The notes beneath the pieces are model-generated. The model searched no databases. It had not been told where the DNA came from and worked only from the letters and a program-made list of their open reading frames with translations. The position numbers and the translations under genes were made by a program. A DNA stretch of 64,000 nt from Undaria pinnatifida (lineage: Eukaryota > Sar > Phaeophyceae > Laminariales > Alariaceae). How positions within the stretch are numbered: position 1 is the stretch's first letter; each line of letters begins with the position of its first letter. Below, one piece after another: positions 33,000 through 44,820 of the stretch. The stretch covers positions 9,218,006-9,282,005 of the forward strand of contig JABAKD010000021.1 of NCBI GenBank assembly GCA_012845835.1, written 5' to 3'.

Positions 33000-33325
33000 A
33001 GGGCACCTTACCGCGGCGTACGATATTACAGAGGAAGCAGCTGCAACAGAGGCCCAAGTCATCGAGAACACGGCTCTGCACACCAGTTTATCTGGTCATT
33101 AAGGGTGGGTTATGGATCTTGTTGATATTTCCTAGCGGGCGAGGAATGTTGGTGTGTTAGATGTTGAACTTTGTCAGGCCGTTAAACTACTACTCGAAGC
33201 TGGGCGCTTTCGCAGTCGCAGCGATCGGGTACGTATGTTGGTGAGCCAAACTATGGACGCAATGTATGCCGCGCAACACGCACACGAGAAGCGTCCTACA
33301 TTTTGCTCGAAACGCCATCATTGAC
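33000..33325 (+). other. Coding-like remnant, unknown
   Basis: Two segments in different frames look protein-like: LTAAYDITEEAAATEAQVIE (about 33,005-33,100) and DVELCQAVKLLLEAGRFRSR running to MYAAQHAHEKRPTF (33,159-33,322). They may be a frameshifted exon or a retroelement Gag fragment. A 7-bp stem hairpin, gtccgcc..ggcggac, follows at 33,328-33,350. Confidence 0.25.
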
Positions 33326-33359
33326 AGGTCCGCCCGTATACCCGGCGGACCTACTATCC

Positions 33360-34030
33360 CGATGTTTAAGGGTGGCAGAGTTTTATAAGGCTTAGTTTGG
33401 GTAAGCTATTTACTGGTTAACCTCTCGCAAGTGGTCAAACGAGATGACACTCCACTAATAACATAACCTTGCCCAAAACCTGCATCTCATCCTGACGAGG
33501 GTACGTGTGTCCGCAGGCCGAATTACATACACTACGACTACGACATTTGTTGTTCCTGTACGACGCCCGTTGGCTTGCCTGGTTCTTCAAAAGAGAAACT
33601 CTTGTATATTTACATACTTATGTTTTCATCCCATGCGTTGTCCTAGCACAAATGTCGTGATTCTTCCCAATAAAAGCCCAGATCGATGTGTCACGTGGCG
33701 GGGCCTCCCCTCTTCTTCGCACTGCGGCACGTGCCTGCATATATGTCGCTCGAGAAAAATCAGCATTTTCTTCTTTAGCGCACTCGCGTCGAAATAAATG
33801 TGTTTGTGTTGTTTTTATTTATCCTATTTATGTTCATCGCACTGTTTTCGCGCTCCTTCCCAGGACAAACTCAAAATCCAGGTTCACATTACGGGCCTCC
33901 TAACTCCCCGACCACGGAACGCGCCTTCTTTTCCTATCGCGAGAAGGCTTCATACCTTTCTTTCCTCGTCGACGAGCATCGAATTGCGCCTCCACACACG
34001 ATGCTAGATGACGTGAACAGATGATTTCGT
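33360..34030. other. No gene seen
   Basis: Only short ORFs without recognisable content. Confidence 0.35.
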
Positions 34031-34039
34031 CGTAAGTAA

Positions 34040-34817
34040 GTCCATTTATTATACAGTCGATTTCCGCCAGTCAAAAACGGCCTTTTTTGACAGGCCTTTT
34101 TCGGCTGGATTCTTCTGGTCCTTCTTATTATCGTCAGTCGAGTCGATTTTCTAGCTTTTGTGGTCTTCCTAGAGGTGGTTGGTGTGAGAGAGTACTGCTG
34201 TGCGGCAGTCGAAATCGGTTGGCAGTTCTGCGCCTTGCTTTTTCTCCGCGAGTAACGGCTCGACGCACCCACGTCCCAGCGAGTTGGTGGCTTAAGGCTT
34301 CGCCGGAAGCCGCCAAATCTACGTTCGAGGAGTTGCACTCAGCCGAGAGCCGCCAAAGCTACAGCAGGCGCAGCTGTTGTTGGCAGCGGGGGATCGAGAC
34401 CGCGCGGTGCTGACGTCGTGAGATACACGCTGCTGGCAAGCGGGACTAGGAATGCGCCACGCTGACTTACTGCGAGAAGCAACAGCAGTGATGGCCAAGC
34501 CAGAGTCAGCGCCTTGTATGATACTGCAGGGCGGTACCTGGTATGGGTGTGCGGCCGCGTGGCCGTGTGTGTTTATTGGTGGGATGAGGGATGCGATCGG
34601 TTCAAAAAACACGGGTGAAACTTTTTCGACCGAGTTTTCGACTGGAGGACCCAGTCGAAAGAATCAATTTTTTCTGCTGAATCCGCCAGTCGGGATTCTC
34701 AGTCGAAAAACGTTGAGTCGAAAAAGCCTTTTTACGACTGTGTAAGAAAGCGTGATTGGGCAAAATTCGAAAAAAAACTGTTTTCAACCGACAAATCCGA
34801 ATTTATAAGGAGTGACC
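34040..34817. mobile_element. TIR element copy 2, complete (778 bp)
   Basis: It is flanked by TAA on both sides (34,037-34,039 and 34,818-34,820). The ends are inverted: left GTCCATTTATTATACAGTCG; right, read in reverse, GGTCACTCCTTATAAATTCG. The interior is the reverse complement of copy 1 and has no insertion, so it shows the empty site of the SINE found in copy 1 ('gataataagaaggacc', read in reverse). No transposase is encoded. Confidence 0.75.
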
Positions 34818-34820
34818 TAA

Positions 34821-36130
34821 GCAAAAAAATATCACAAAAGTGAGTCGAACTGGTGGGCCAACGCTGGTACTGGTAGTATTCGAGGGTTGTAACCACTAGA
34901 ATTTGCCCCCGGGAGCGATCGTGTGTGTGTACATTGTCTTTACATTGTACCGTCCTTTCAATCGTACTTCATACCTAACGGTACCATCAATACAACCATA
35001 AAAACCCGTGCTGAATGAAGATAGGATTCTCCTGGTCACAAACTGTCCAACACCAAAAATCAAACAGTCAGAATTGATCAAGATAAAGCAAGTAGACCAG
35101 TGAAATGCCAACATACCAGGTACAACGCTACTTCTTTTGTTTTTAGATGCTGGAGATCTAGGGAAAAAGACTTAACCTCAATACACTTCTGTTTGTTTGT
35201 GTGTGTGTGTTTTTTTTATCATCAGGCGGATGGGGAAAAATAAAGCTTTAGCTCACCACACTTCCACGTATTTTCATACGCGTCGTGTGTCGATTTAACT
35301 CAGTTGCTTTCGCAGCCTAACGCTAGCTGGCGCACCCTTCGGGTCCCATTGTAGGTATACCGTAAGCTGTCCTTATCAGTGGTCCTTGTCACAAACCCGC
35401 CAGCGCAAGCTGCCGTTGTATACGGATGCTTGTGTATGCCACGTTTTGGTACCAGTTTTCGTCCGTCTGCAAAACGCAGACATACCATGGTGTTAACCTC
35501 GCCCGATCGGTGTAGTGAACACCGTGGACTTACCGGCTTTTTTCGGCTGAGTCCTACAACGTTCGGCCAAGAAGGTGTGATTGCCACCCAGGAATCGACA
35601 GCTCTTTTTGCTCTGCTTTGACATGGCGAGTGCGGCATTTGCCTACGCCTGTACATTTTCTGGTACTTCGACGGTGGGTCCTCACCTTCCGATGGGAAAA
35701 GGCGCACCAGTTCAAAGAACCCGTTCGCCTACCTAGGGTGACATTCACAGGCGTTCTGACTCGGCTTCTCCAAAAGTTGAGAATCGTGTTGCAGCTTACA
35801 CGATTATACGCCCTGCTTACTACGACAGCGTTGCCTCTCCAGAGAAATGAAAAACGAGCCAGACCGTGAAATTGAGAAGGATGAAAATATAGGAAACTAT
35901 ACGAAGAAAAAATATAACATATAAAACCTTACAATAGTTGTTCTTAAAGAAAATGACGAAAAAAAAACGGAAAAAAAATGATGCAAGAACAATTGGTGTC
36001 GGAGACCAAGAGGTATTGTACCTATTTGTGTCGCTCGGACAAAATCAACACGAAGAATAGATACAGGTATACGACCTGTGGCGCGGGGAATAATGGGGGA
36101 AATAAAAAATCACGAAGTTTCAAAAAAAAA
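34821..36130. other. No recognised gene
   Basis: A minus-strand frame, 35,707-35,300 (135 codons), is the longest. It contains TMVCLRFADGRKLVPKRGIH but no domain I recognise. An adjacent minus-strand frame (35,748-35,554) may belong with it by frameshift. Confidence 0.25.
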
Positions 36131-36139
36131 ATAAAAAGG

Positions 36140-36385
36140 AATATACACTTCAGCTGTGAGATGGAATATTCTGTCGGAACTCATCTTTGCAGGCTGTGTG
36201 TGATACTCCGATCGCGCGGATTACGGGTTGTGTGTCACCATTAAGTATATAGGTCAGCGACTCTTGAAAATATTACAAAAATTCAAACACACTCCAGCTG
36301 TGAGATCGAACACTTTGTCGAAACTCTTCTTTGCCAGCTGTGTTTGATACTCCGATCACGCTTATTACGGGTTGTGTGTCCTCAT
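36140..36385 (-). repeat. Dispersed repeat X, two right-end copies
   Basis: Two successive reverse right-end pieces, 36,140-36,255 and 36,275-36,385, both starting 'agctgtgagat'. Confidence 0.7.
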
Positions 36386-36394
36386 TATACAGTG

Positions 36395-36905
36395 TACATC
36401 ATAAACTGGTGCATTCTTTTCAAAACCGTCACATTTATCCCCCTAAAGGATGTATACTTTTCACGCATAGATTGCGCTGCCCCGCCCGTCTCGCCCCCCC
36501 CTCCCCTCCCTCCCCCTCCCCCGTACATTCTTTCCAAGGCCGTCACATTTTTAGGCACAAATTGAACAGCCCCCCCCCCCCGCTCCTTCAATTTTGATTA
36601 AAATCAGACCCCCAGGTCCTTTAAAAATCCGCGCTCGCGTCACCGGTTATTCGACTTACAGGATTCACTTCATAATAAACTGATGCATTCTTTTCACAGC
36701 TGTCAGATTTTGTCCCCCTCAGAAACGGGTTTTATAGTTTCCGCGCACAGACTGACTAACATCACCCTGTTGACCCTGATAGCTACACTGTAGTTGCAAT
36801 AGGAGCCGCCGACCTATATCCTTAATGAGGACACACAACCTGTAATACGCACGATCGGAGTTTTTTACACAGCTTGCAAAGATGGGTGTTGACAAAATAT
36901 TCCAA
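36395..36905 (+). repeat. Dispersed repeat X, partial
   Basis: A forward copy with two C-run modules (36,493-36,530 and 36,572-36,583), the core and the right end. It is back-to-back with the reverse copies just before it. Confidence 0.75.
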
Positions 36906-36949
36906 GGATAAGTTCTGCAGGGTACCCACAGATCTATACCGGGGGAAAT

Positions 36950-37165
36950 TACCTTCTGTTTAACCCTACAGAGTAATTCTGTGAGTTTTGTGACCCTAGC
37001 GCCACAATACCCCACACTTCTGTGAGTTCTGTGACGGTCGTGCCACAATACCCCACACTTCTGTGAGTTCTGTAGCACATCCCGTACCTCACAGAGATTA
37101 CCCTCTTGTTCTGTATGCCGGCGGCACTATTACCCCCGGTACGGGTGAACATTTGTGGAACTACC
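36950..37165. repeat. Minisatellite family M
   Basis: Units built on 'ttctgtgagttctgt' and 'gccacaatacccc', with 'acagagattaccctc'. Confidence 0.75.
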
Positions 37166-37330
37166 CTCCACATTGGTGACTACCCCGCGAGGCTGGCGTC
37201 AGTCAAACTTGAAGCGTACCCTCAAAAACACCTCACAACACACAGAACAGGACCCTCCTTCATCAGAGAAACAGTACACATCTGCTACAAAACACACAAT
37301 ACGACACGCGGTATCGGTTTCAGAGGGAGC

Positions 37331-37547
37331 ATGAGCGATGCAGACCCCAGCGGTTCCACGCTTGAAACCGCGGGCGATGTTCACAGACTCGCACGCGGCA
37401 GAGGCAGGTGCAGGCGCCGGCGAGGAACATGGAGAAGATTCACACGAAGTAGAGGTTGTTGAAGGAAGTAGCGGTGCCGGTGCACCCGTCATCAAACTAG
37501 CGCCCATCTACAACAAGCAGGGAGGCGTAGTGGAAAACATTGCATAA
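37331..37547 (+). other. Short ORF after family-M minisatellite, unknown
   Basis: The ATG at 37,331 opens MSDADPSGSTLETAGDV. The ORF at 37,338-37,547 in another frame reads EEHGEDSHEVEVVEGSSGAG, then APIYNKQGGVVENIA and stops. It resembles the 4,738 ORF in start, acidic tail and position after the minisatellite. It may be the N-terminus of an element protein or a first exon. Confidence 0.35.
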
Positions 37548-37754
37548 TCTAAATGTGAATGTAAATGTAAAAGTTTCATGTTTATGTTTGTGTTTTTTTT
37601 TTCAGCAGGAATCGGATTTACAAAGCCGACAGCAGTAGTCCTCCCCGTTTCACCTGAGAAGTTGAGGATTGGGATATATAGGGGCCGCGCGCGTGAATGC
37701 TTCACCTTTAGTCTTGGTTTAGTACCTTGACCCCAAGGCACAAACAGCAGTGTG

Positions 37755-38215
37755 CAAATACAGAGACTCGCGGGTACCGAGGGTAATGACTGTCTGTAGT
37801 TACCTTACAGATACCCTACGGAGGCTGCCCTGTGAGTTCTGTGACGGTAGCACCGCAGCACCCTACACTTCTGTGAGTTCTGTAGCACATACGATACCCC
37901 ACAGAGATTACTCTCCTGTTCTGTAATCAATACCCTATCACTTCTGTGAGTTCAGTGACGGTAGCGCCACAACACCCTACACTTCTGTGAGTTCTGTGAC
38001 GGTTGCACCACAATACCCTAAACTTCTGTGAGGTTATGTAGCACATCCGACACCCCACAGAAATTACCCTCCGGCTCTCTATACCCTTCTGAGTTCTGTG
38101 GCGGTCATGCCACAATACCCTACACTTCTCTGAGTTCTGTAGCACATTCCGTACCGTGCTGAGATTACCCTCTTGTTTTGTAACGGATCCAATACCCTAC
38201 AGACATTACCCGTAC
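37755..38215. repeat. Minisatellite family M, longest array
   Basis: At least six imperfect units with 'cttctgtgagttctgt' and 'gcaccacaatacccta'-type cores. Confidence 0.75.
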
Positions 38216-38265
38216 CCTACAGAACTTATCCTTGAAATATTCGATCTCACACCTGGCGTGTATCT
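38215..38265 (+). repeat. Dispersed repeat X, right-end fragment
   Basis: 'gaaatattcgatctcacacc' followed by 'tggcgtgtat'. Confidence 0.6.
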
Positions 38266-38619
38266 AATTTTTCACATATAGAACATTAGTATCGCTCAAG
38301 TCCACATGGTGTTTTTAAGTTGCACCAGCAGTACTCTGACATTTGCCTAGGCAATGGAACGGTTCATCGTTGCCCCTTTCTTTATGGTGGCCTCCTGATG
38401 ACGTGTGACGTTCGTGTCGTACGAACTATTTTTGCCAATCCGTGGTCTCTTTCTTGCTGCCTTCAGACTGATCTATAATAGATTCCCTGGCCAACGTAGT
38501 AAAACTATCATCTACTGGTAGTGTCTATGGTTCCGAATTGTGGTCAGTTTTTATTCTCGAGTGTCCTTGTAGACAATGCCGTTTGTCACGAAGTTGCACG
38601 CGGGACGTTTGTGAGCGCA

Positions 38620-40090
38620 TTTCATGCAGGGCGGCACCTGCAGTAAGGATTCAGAGTAAACACCAAGGCTACGGTAGCACGGGGAGTCTTTGATTTTTCA
38701 ACTAGCGAACGAGTGAACCTTTCCAAGACGATCGGTCTCGTTGTTGAGCTTGGCTCCAAGGCGTGACTCAAACGTAGCCGGTGCGATCCCGGGGGAAGCG
38801 GACATTGTCGATCCATCGACTATTGGCGCAGCTGATGGTCCGATGGTCCCCAATGGCGATCATCCAGCGTGTCCAATGATCCTATGCGATATGGTGTGGT
38901 TCGTCCAATAATCTCAGCTCTCGTAATTTTGGGTTCGGTGATTGCAGGCGATGCTGAACCCTGAAGTGGATGCCGCCTTAGCATGTCGTTGGGGATTTTA
39001 AATTACCGGTCCTCCTCCTCCGAGATCCGAAACAGGTCTCTCCCGGTGCAAGAGAACTCCACACACGTGATCAATGGCTTCGTCCTCGATATGTCGCGTG
39101 CTTGTGTCGATAATATTCTTGACTCTTGGATGGGGTCTTGTACCGGCCGTCTCGTGATGCGGTACATACCGGTGCGGCCCAAGCCGTCGTAATATCTGTG
39201 TCCTTGGGTGAGTAGTGTAGCATGATCCGGACTAGCGCACAAAAGGGCTCCGTTTCATCGACAATGTCTTCCTTGGGGGTGATATCCGGGATTTGCGCGG
39301 GTTAGCGCTCAGTCTCCGTGGCAGTTGCCTCTTCAGGCGTGTTTTTTCCGCCTGGTGGTGTGCCGTTTATTGCGGTCGCAATATTCTGTCCATACGTACC
39401 GCGCGCATGTCTTCTTCCGTTGGGGAGTTTCCGTCGTGGTGTGCTCCATGGCGATGCTGGAGTTGATGCAGAATTCCTGGGTCTTTGTGAAGGTGCGATT
39501 GCCGCGATTGGCGTCGTTGGTTGGTTGCATGTGCTGCAGAAACTACAGCGGGGGTTGATGACATAAGCCGTGCCGCCCAGGGTGCGAAGAAGTACGTCGT
39601 AAGAGCATACGCCCTTGTCCTCTGGGTGTTGGGTGCGGCTATTGCTGCTGTTGGGTTCCCTCATAATGGACGTGATGAGTCAGTAGTTTTTAGTACGTAG
39701 ACGCTCACTGAAGTGTATGATACCGTAGAATACAGGTAGCAGTTGACGCGGGATACCACAGCGTTACTAGTACGTGAAGAATGTTCTTTGTGTGATGCAT
39801 GTGTATGTATTGCTGTGTATGTTGAGCACGGTAAACTTGAATTTTGGACTGTCTATCATGATGATCGCACGTAAAGCCTTTGGCTCGCACTCGACGAGAG
39901 GTGCGTTGGGCTCGAATTTTAGTCGGTCTATCACGGTCATCAGACGTGAAGCCTTTGGCCCGCACCCGACGAGAGGTGCGTTGGGCTCGAATTTTGGTCC
40001 ATCTATCACGATGATTACACGTCAAATTCCCTTGAAATAGACGCCAGAGCTCTAATAGCAGACAGTGGTGTAGTCTTCACCGTCGAGAGT
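38620..40090 (-). mobile_element. Ty1/copia remnant with gag-protease deletion
   Basis: Same family as 1,380-4,045, in reverse. The leader (40,090-39,830) is followed by MREPNSSNSRTQHPEDKG starting at 39,664. The first seven residues match the Gag start at 1,999 and the rest matches the post-protease segment near 3,490. The polyprotein is therefore fused across a deletion of about 1.5 kb. The frame continues INSSIAMEHTT..., EEATATETER (stop at 39,302), then the MYRITRRPVQDPIQESRI linker (about 39,140) in another frame. No integrase or reverse transcriptase. Confidence 0.7.
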
Positions 40091-40880
40091 ACCGCATTTT
40101 CTCAGAACGGCTCGCTTATTTGAAGTCAAGGCAACGTGCAGCAGTTAGTTGTATACTCGAGTATGTCATATGTTTTTTGTTTTTTTCGGGGTGCCAGATC
40201 TACGATAAATCTGGTGACCAGAATTATCCGTGGGTGATAGCTATGTCGCTATGTCGCTCTGTCCCTCTTGAAAAATAGTAATTTCAACAATCGTTTGGCA
40301 GATAGCGGTCAGGTGCATCTGAAGTTTTTGACGTCTCTGCTGCTGTTGCTCAGTGTAATTGAAGCTAACTATCCACAGGTATGGATTGCGCTTCAGCAGA
40401 GCACCTACACTATAGTACCATACAGTAATAATGCTGAGGTTGTGAGATGGAGTTGCTGATTTTCAGCGTGCAGCAGTTACGGTCGATTCCATCGAGATGC
40501 CGCTTGTAAACCTAGACGGAGGTGGGATGACAAGGTCGTGGTAGTGCTCGGTTGGGTGTCACTCGTTGTATTGCAGAAGTTAGCCTACAGCAGTAGTTTC
40601 CTTACGCAGGACCATTTTTGATGCACGCGGTACCCAAGAAAAACGTAATACTTCACGTTTCAACGAATTACCCCTCCGATGCTCAAATCTTCTTGTCGTA
40701 CGCGTAAGGTAAATGAAGGAGCTCCCCGGCAGGCAGCAGTAATAGCAGATTTCTTGACCTTTTCTTGTCCGGTAGCGGTTAAGACGGTCGTAAACCGACG
40801 TGCCAAAGCTGTTTAACGCGTTTTCACGGCACAAGGCGGACAACCTGTTGTCCTTTATATGGCGGTGTGCGGGGTTTGTC
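40091..40880. other. No gene seen
   Basis: A minus-strand frame, 40,843-40,580, lacks any domain. Confidence 0.35.
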
Positions 40881-40884
40881 AGCC

Positions 40885-41735
40885 CGTAGCTGGTATACGC
40901 TTGCGTGAGCTCTCGTGCGAATGACCCGATAAAGACACGCGTAGGCTCTCGTGCGAATGGCCCGATAAAGACACGCCTAGGCTCTCGAGCGAATGACCCG
41001 ATAAAGACACGGCCTCTAAAAGGTTTAGAGGCTAGGGCAGACCCTTGGTGAAGTGTGTCTGTAAAACAGGTTTAAAGAAGATACTGTTGGTGAAATAAGT
41101 TGTTGTTCAGCGACCCTAAGCCGATACCAGGTATATATTATGTTGTTTGATGGCAAATTGATCAGCAGATGAAAGCTGACGGTGAGCAAAAAGGAGTGAT
41201 CAAGGTGGGTCTGACCATCACCTCATGAAAACGTTACATTGCTTCGGTCACGGACATTTCGTACTCTACGGGCAGTTGTCTAATCTACCTACCGCAACTT
41301 TTTTGGAGGCTTTCTCGTCGTCTACCGTACCTATGGCACTGTTCCCGGAGGTTTGCTCCTGGGAGCTTAGCTGCGTCAACGTCCCGGCAGTCAATCAAAA
41401 ATCATATTCCATGAATGTTGCCATGCCTACCAGGTACGTTATTCCGCCGCATCATTCAGATACAACGCATTACTCGTACGTGAAAACATTTTCCAGCGTT
41501 TGGAAATGACAAACCATTAACCTGCTGTGCACAATATTTCCAAGTTATCTCTGCTGAGACTTCTGCATGCTAAATACCGCCTTCATAGACACCTGACCGA
41601 GATATTATAACTTTCTGTTGTACGATTGATCGAAAGGTATGCCATCTGACTCTGAGGTGTTATCACAAACCGACATGATGGTTATTACTGACATGTATCA
41701 TCTTTAACACAATTAATGTATCATCATGTTTTACG
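40885..41735 (+). repeat. Repeat family B, copy 3
   Basis: Matches 4,925-5,940 in order and orientation ('cagcagatgaaagctga', 'gagcaaaaaggagtgatca', 'tactctacgggcagttgtct', 'gcttagctgcgtcaacg', 'cgacatgatgg'). Confidence 0.7.
40907..41014 (+). repeat. 36-bp tandem repeat, three units
   Basis: Three near-identical units of 'tctcgtgcgaatgacccga' plus 'taaagacacg', inside repeat B copy 3. Copy 2 has a single diverged equivalent. Confidence 0.8.
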
Positions 41736-41929
41736 TGATGCTGTTCAATGTTCAGTTGCGTGGTTGACTAGGGAAGACGTCGTAATGCTTAATACACCAT
41801 TCGGATTAAACCTGAATGGATACAGAACTCCCCGGGTATTGCAACAAAGGCATACACGTACCGCGGATATTGTGCCACACTACTCATGCAGAAGTCGCCA
41901 AAGTAGCAGGTAAGGATATGGGGATCATA

Positions 41930-42080
41930 CGGAACTTCAAGTAGCGGGAATCGGTACCGCAGTCGTACAGAACCTTCCGCAGTTACGGGTACAGATATGA
42001 ATAACCTGCAGACTTCCAGAAGTTCTTTGTAGGGTAATACAAAGGGTAAATACACCGGGTATGGTTTGAATGTCGCCTAC
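41930..42080. repeat. Minisatellite family M
   Basis: A short array with 'cgtacagaaccttcc', 'gttacgggtac' and 'cttccagaagttct'. Confidence 0.6.
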
Positions 42081-42094
42081 AGAATAAAACAGCA

Positions 42095-42680
42095 GAGTAT
42101 GTCGTCGAAGAACATATTTGCAAGCTGTGTGCGATATTCCGATCGCGCGTATGACTACGTGTGCCCTCATTTAGCATACAAGTCGCCGACTCCCCTAGAA
42201 ATTTAATTGTGACTTCCAGGACCAACAAGGTGATGTAGATCTACACGTGGTCGAGAACTAGAAAACCTGTTTCTGAGCGGTACAGCATCTGACAGCTGTG
42301 GAGATAATGGCATCATTTTATTAAGTGTATCCTGTAAGTCGTACAACCGGTAAGGGGAGGGACGACATTTTAACAAAAGCGTGGGATCGGGGGAGGGCGA
42401 TCGCGGGGTGCTTTTGAAGAGAAGATCAAAGAGCGATGTATACGAAAAAAAACGAGGGAGCGGGGGGAAGTCGCGCAACTTAATCTGTGCGGAGGAGCTA
42501 GAAAGCAATTCTGATGGTTGTGGAAGGAATGCATCAGTGTAGTATATCCGGTGAATCGTACAACTGGGGGCCGTCGAGTGAGCCGGGGGAGGGGGGGGGG
42601 TTAAGCGCTTGACGTCGCCTAAAGGTATACCTTGGAGGAACACGATATACGCATGGTGCTAGGTCTAGGCAATCATGCGG
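42095..42680 (-). repeat. Dispersed repeat X, near full length, diverged
   Basis: A reverse copy from 'tttgcaagctgtgtgcgata' through the 'ccaacaaggtgatgtag' core to G-runs at 42,586-42,600 and a 'gcatggtgctaggtctaggc' end. Confidence 0.7.
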
Positions 42681-42699
42681 TTAATGAGGAAGGAAGGGG

Positions 42700-44570
42700 C
42701 AGGGGGGGTGGGTAGTCATGTTTTAGCTTGGCTTGGTCATTCGACCGTTGACCACAAATCCCTTTCGAGCCGCAGCACCGATCCTGCTTCTAATAGGGAC
42801 ACCTTGATATTTAGGGACGCTGATTACGATTCTGTCATACATTCCGTAAAGTTGTCTGCTTATCCTATCCCGGTCCTTCCTCGCCGTCTGCCGACATCAT
42901 CTATTTTATACGATGATAGCTTTCGTTTTCTCGATTCTATCTAGTCTAACAAATTATTCCATGTCATGTACGTCAAACTTCCTTTTCTGCTCCTCTTTAG
43001 CATGCCGTTACTCATTGTATTTCTTTTTCATGTTGTCCCCCACTACTATGTGAGTGTTGTGCCATACGGCCACATTTTTATAGCCATGTCCTCCTCCCGA
43101 CAACTGGTATACCTCCTCCTTCTTCTCTATGGTAGGTCCACGTGCCCTACAGGAAATCGCAGTTTCATTTTTTTTCGCGCAGTCTACAGGTCCGTGCAGA
43201 AAGATACGTATTCATTTTAGTATATTTCCTCAACCGCCGTGTATATCGCGTGAGCGATTCTCCTACTATGTCACCATATTTCTTAGCGGTTGCCTTTCCC
43301 TTTCTTTTTTTGTTCCCTTTAGTTGTGCTATGAACCCGTCAAAGTTATCTTTTAGACAGCAGTACCTCTTCTTCGTCTCTCCATAACTCCACCATCAATA
43401 CTCTCTTCATGTTGTTATTTCGTTTTTTTCCAGCCCGCCATTTTGTTGTTGTTTCCCACACAGACCTATCAGTAATAGGTGACAACCTCTTTCCTGACAC
43501 ATAATATGCTTTGTGGGGGGGAGGGGGGGGCATGGGGGGGCTGGGCGGTAGGTTAAGCTTGGGCATGGATTTCGTTAAAGCGCATATATATGTTTCTTCG
43601 GTTGGCACAGGTTGTGGGGTGATCATGCAGACAGTGCGCAATAAATAAATACCTTGCGCACTGTTTTCTGGAGTGTCGTCCACCGCAAAGGGATATATAC
43701 CTGATCTAGATATTCAGCAAACCACAATGTTGTGATAGCCGTGCGAAACAGGCACAGCGTTGCTGGCACAACAAGCTCATGTCGTGCCGCACCAGTCAAA
43801 ATCGACACCATTTATTCGTGATTGATCGTGACTGTTACGGAAGGCAAAATACACCCACGGCTCGGATGTAAAAAAGATGCACGTAGTTTACTCGCGTTTA
43901 TTATGCTCACCTCAACCTGCCGCAACGGATTTTAGTGACGGAGGCTGCGTTTGAATGTACGACAAATGTATTGCGTTCCTCATCCAGATCGAACAGGTAC
44001 CAAAAATGTTTGTGCTCAGAACATTAGAATGTTGCCGCCTTCTCCCTCGTTGTCCGATTACTATTCTTTGGGAGGGGAGGGGTCCGGTGTCACCGATTTT
44101 GAAATACCGTTTCAGGTTGTAGCGGAGGTCACTTTTCTCCCAAGATATCAAGTCCGCCTGCGCACTCCGGCACAAAACAAACACAATGAATGGCATACGT
44201 CTCGATAACCCGCACGATGTGTACGCGGTAGCAGCGATAATTCCTTGCTTGTGCGAGTTTCAGATAGACTCGAGTAAACAGCCTTTTCTCAAGACCAAGG
44301 GCAAAAGGGATATTTGATCTGCTGTACGACCCGCATTAATTGACTGTGGGGGGAGTTGTGTGCTCTGACACGAAGACATGTCCGGCCGATGTGGATATTT
44401 CCGTCACTGCAACTGCCACTTTACTACGGTTTCGAGTTATATTATGGTGTTGAGAGTAGAAACCTCGGATTTGAATATAAGTTAGTGCACAGTCCTTTCG
44501 AGCACAATATTAAAAAGATAAGCACTGCAGTTACCACTTACGGTGAATCTTACGTTGAATTTCGGATGAA
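42700..44570. other. No gene seen
   Basis: Pyrimidine-rich on + (42,960-43,400). The ORF 42,675-42,944 has some protein-like composition but no domain. No known repeats except a G-run stretch near 43,516-43,545. Confidence 0.3.
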
Positions 44571-44575
44571 AATTT

Positions 44576-44820
44576 AGTGTAAACGTAGATTTAAGCATGC
44601 TCAGGTTGTCCCGTCGCCCCTGGATTCTACCGGACTACGGACAAGCTGTTTTGATTATTTAGTGTAAACGTAGATTTAAGCATGCTCAGGTTGTCCCGTC
44701 GCCCCTGGATTCTACCGGACTACGGACACTGTTTTGAATATTTAGTTTAAACGTAGATTTAAGCATGCTCAGGTTGTCCCGTCGCCCCTGGATTCTACCG
44801 GACTACGGACATTGTTTTGT
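44576..44820 (+). repeat. ~84-bp tandem repeat, three units
   Basis: Units start at 44,576, 44,661 and 44,744. Each contains 'aaacgtagatttaagcatgc', 'tcaggttgtcccgtcgcccc' and 'tggattctaccggactacgg'. They differ mainly in the spacer after 'acggaca', so the expansion is recent. Confidence 0.85.

Noticed and set aside
33000-33125. YRGVRYYRGS reading that resembles an AP2 domain start
   Set aside because: Only ten residues match, no further AP2 signature follows, and another frame looks more protein-like.
44576-44820. CRISPR-like array
   Set aside because: Units abut with only a few variable bases between them. It is a tandem duplication in a eukaryotic sequence.
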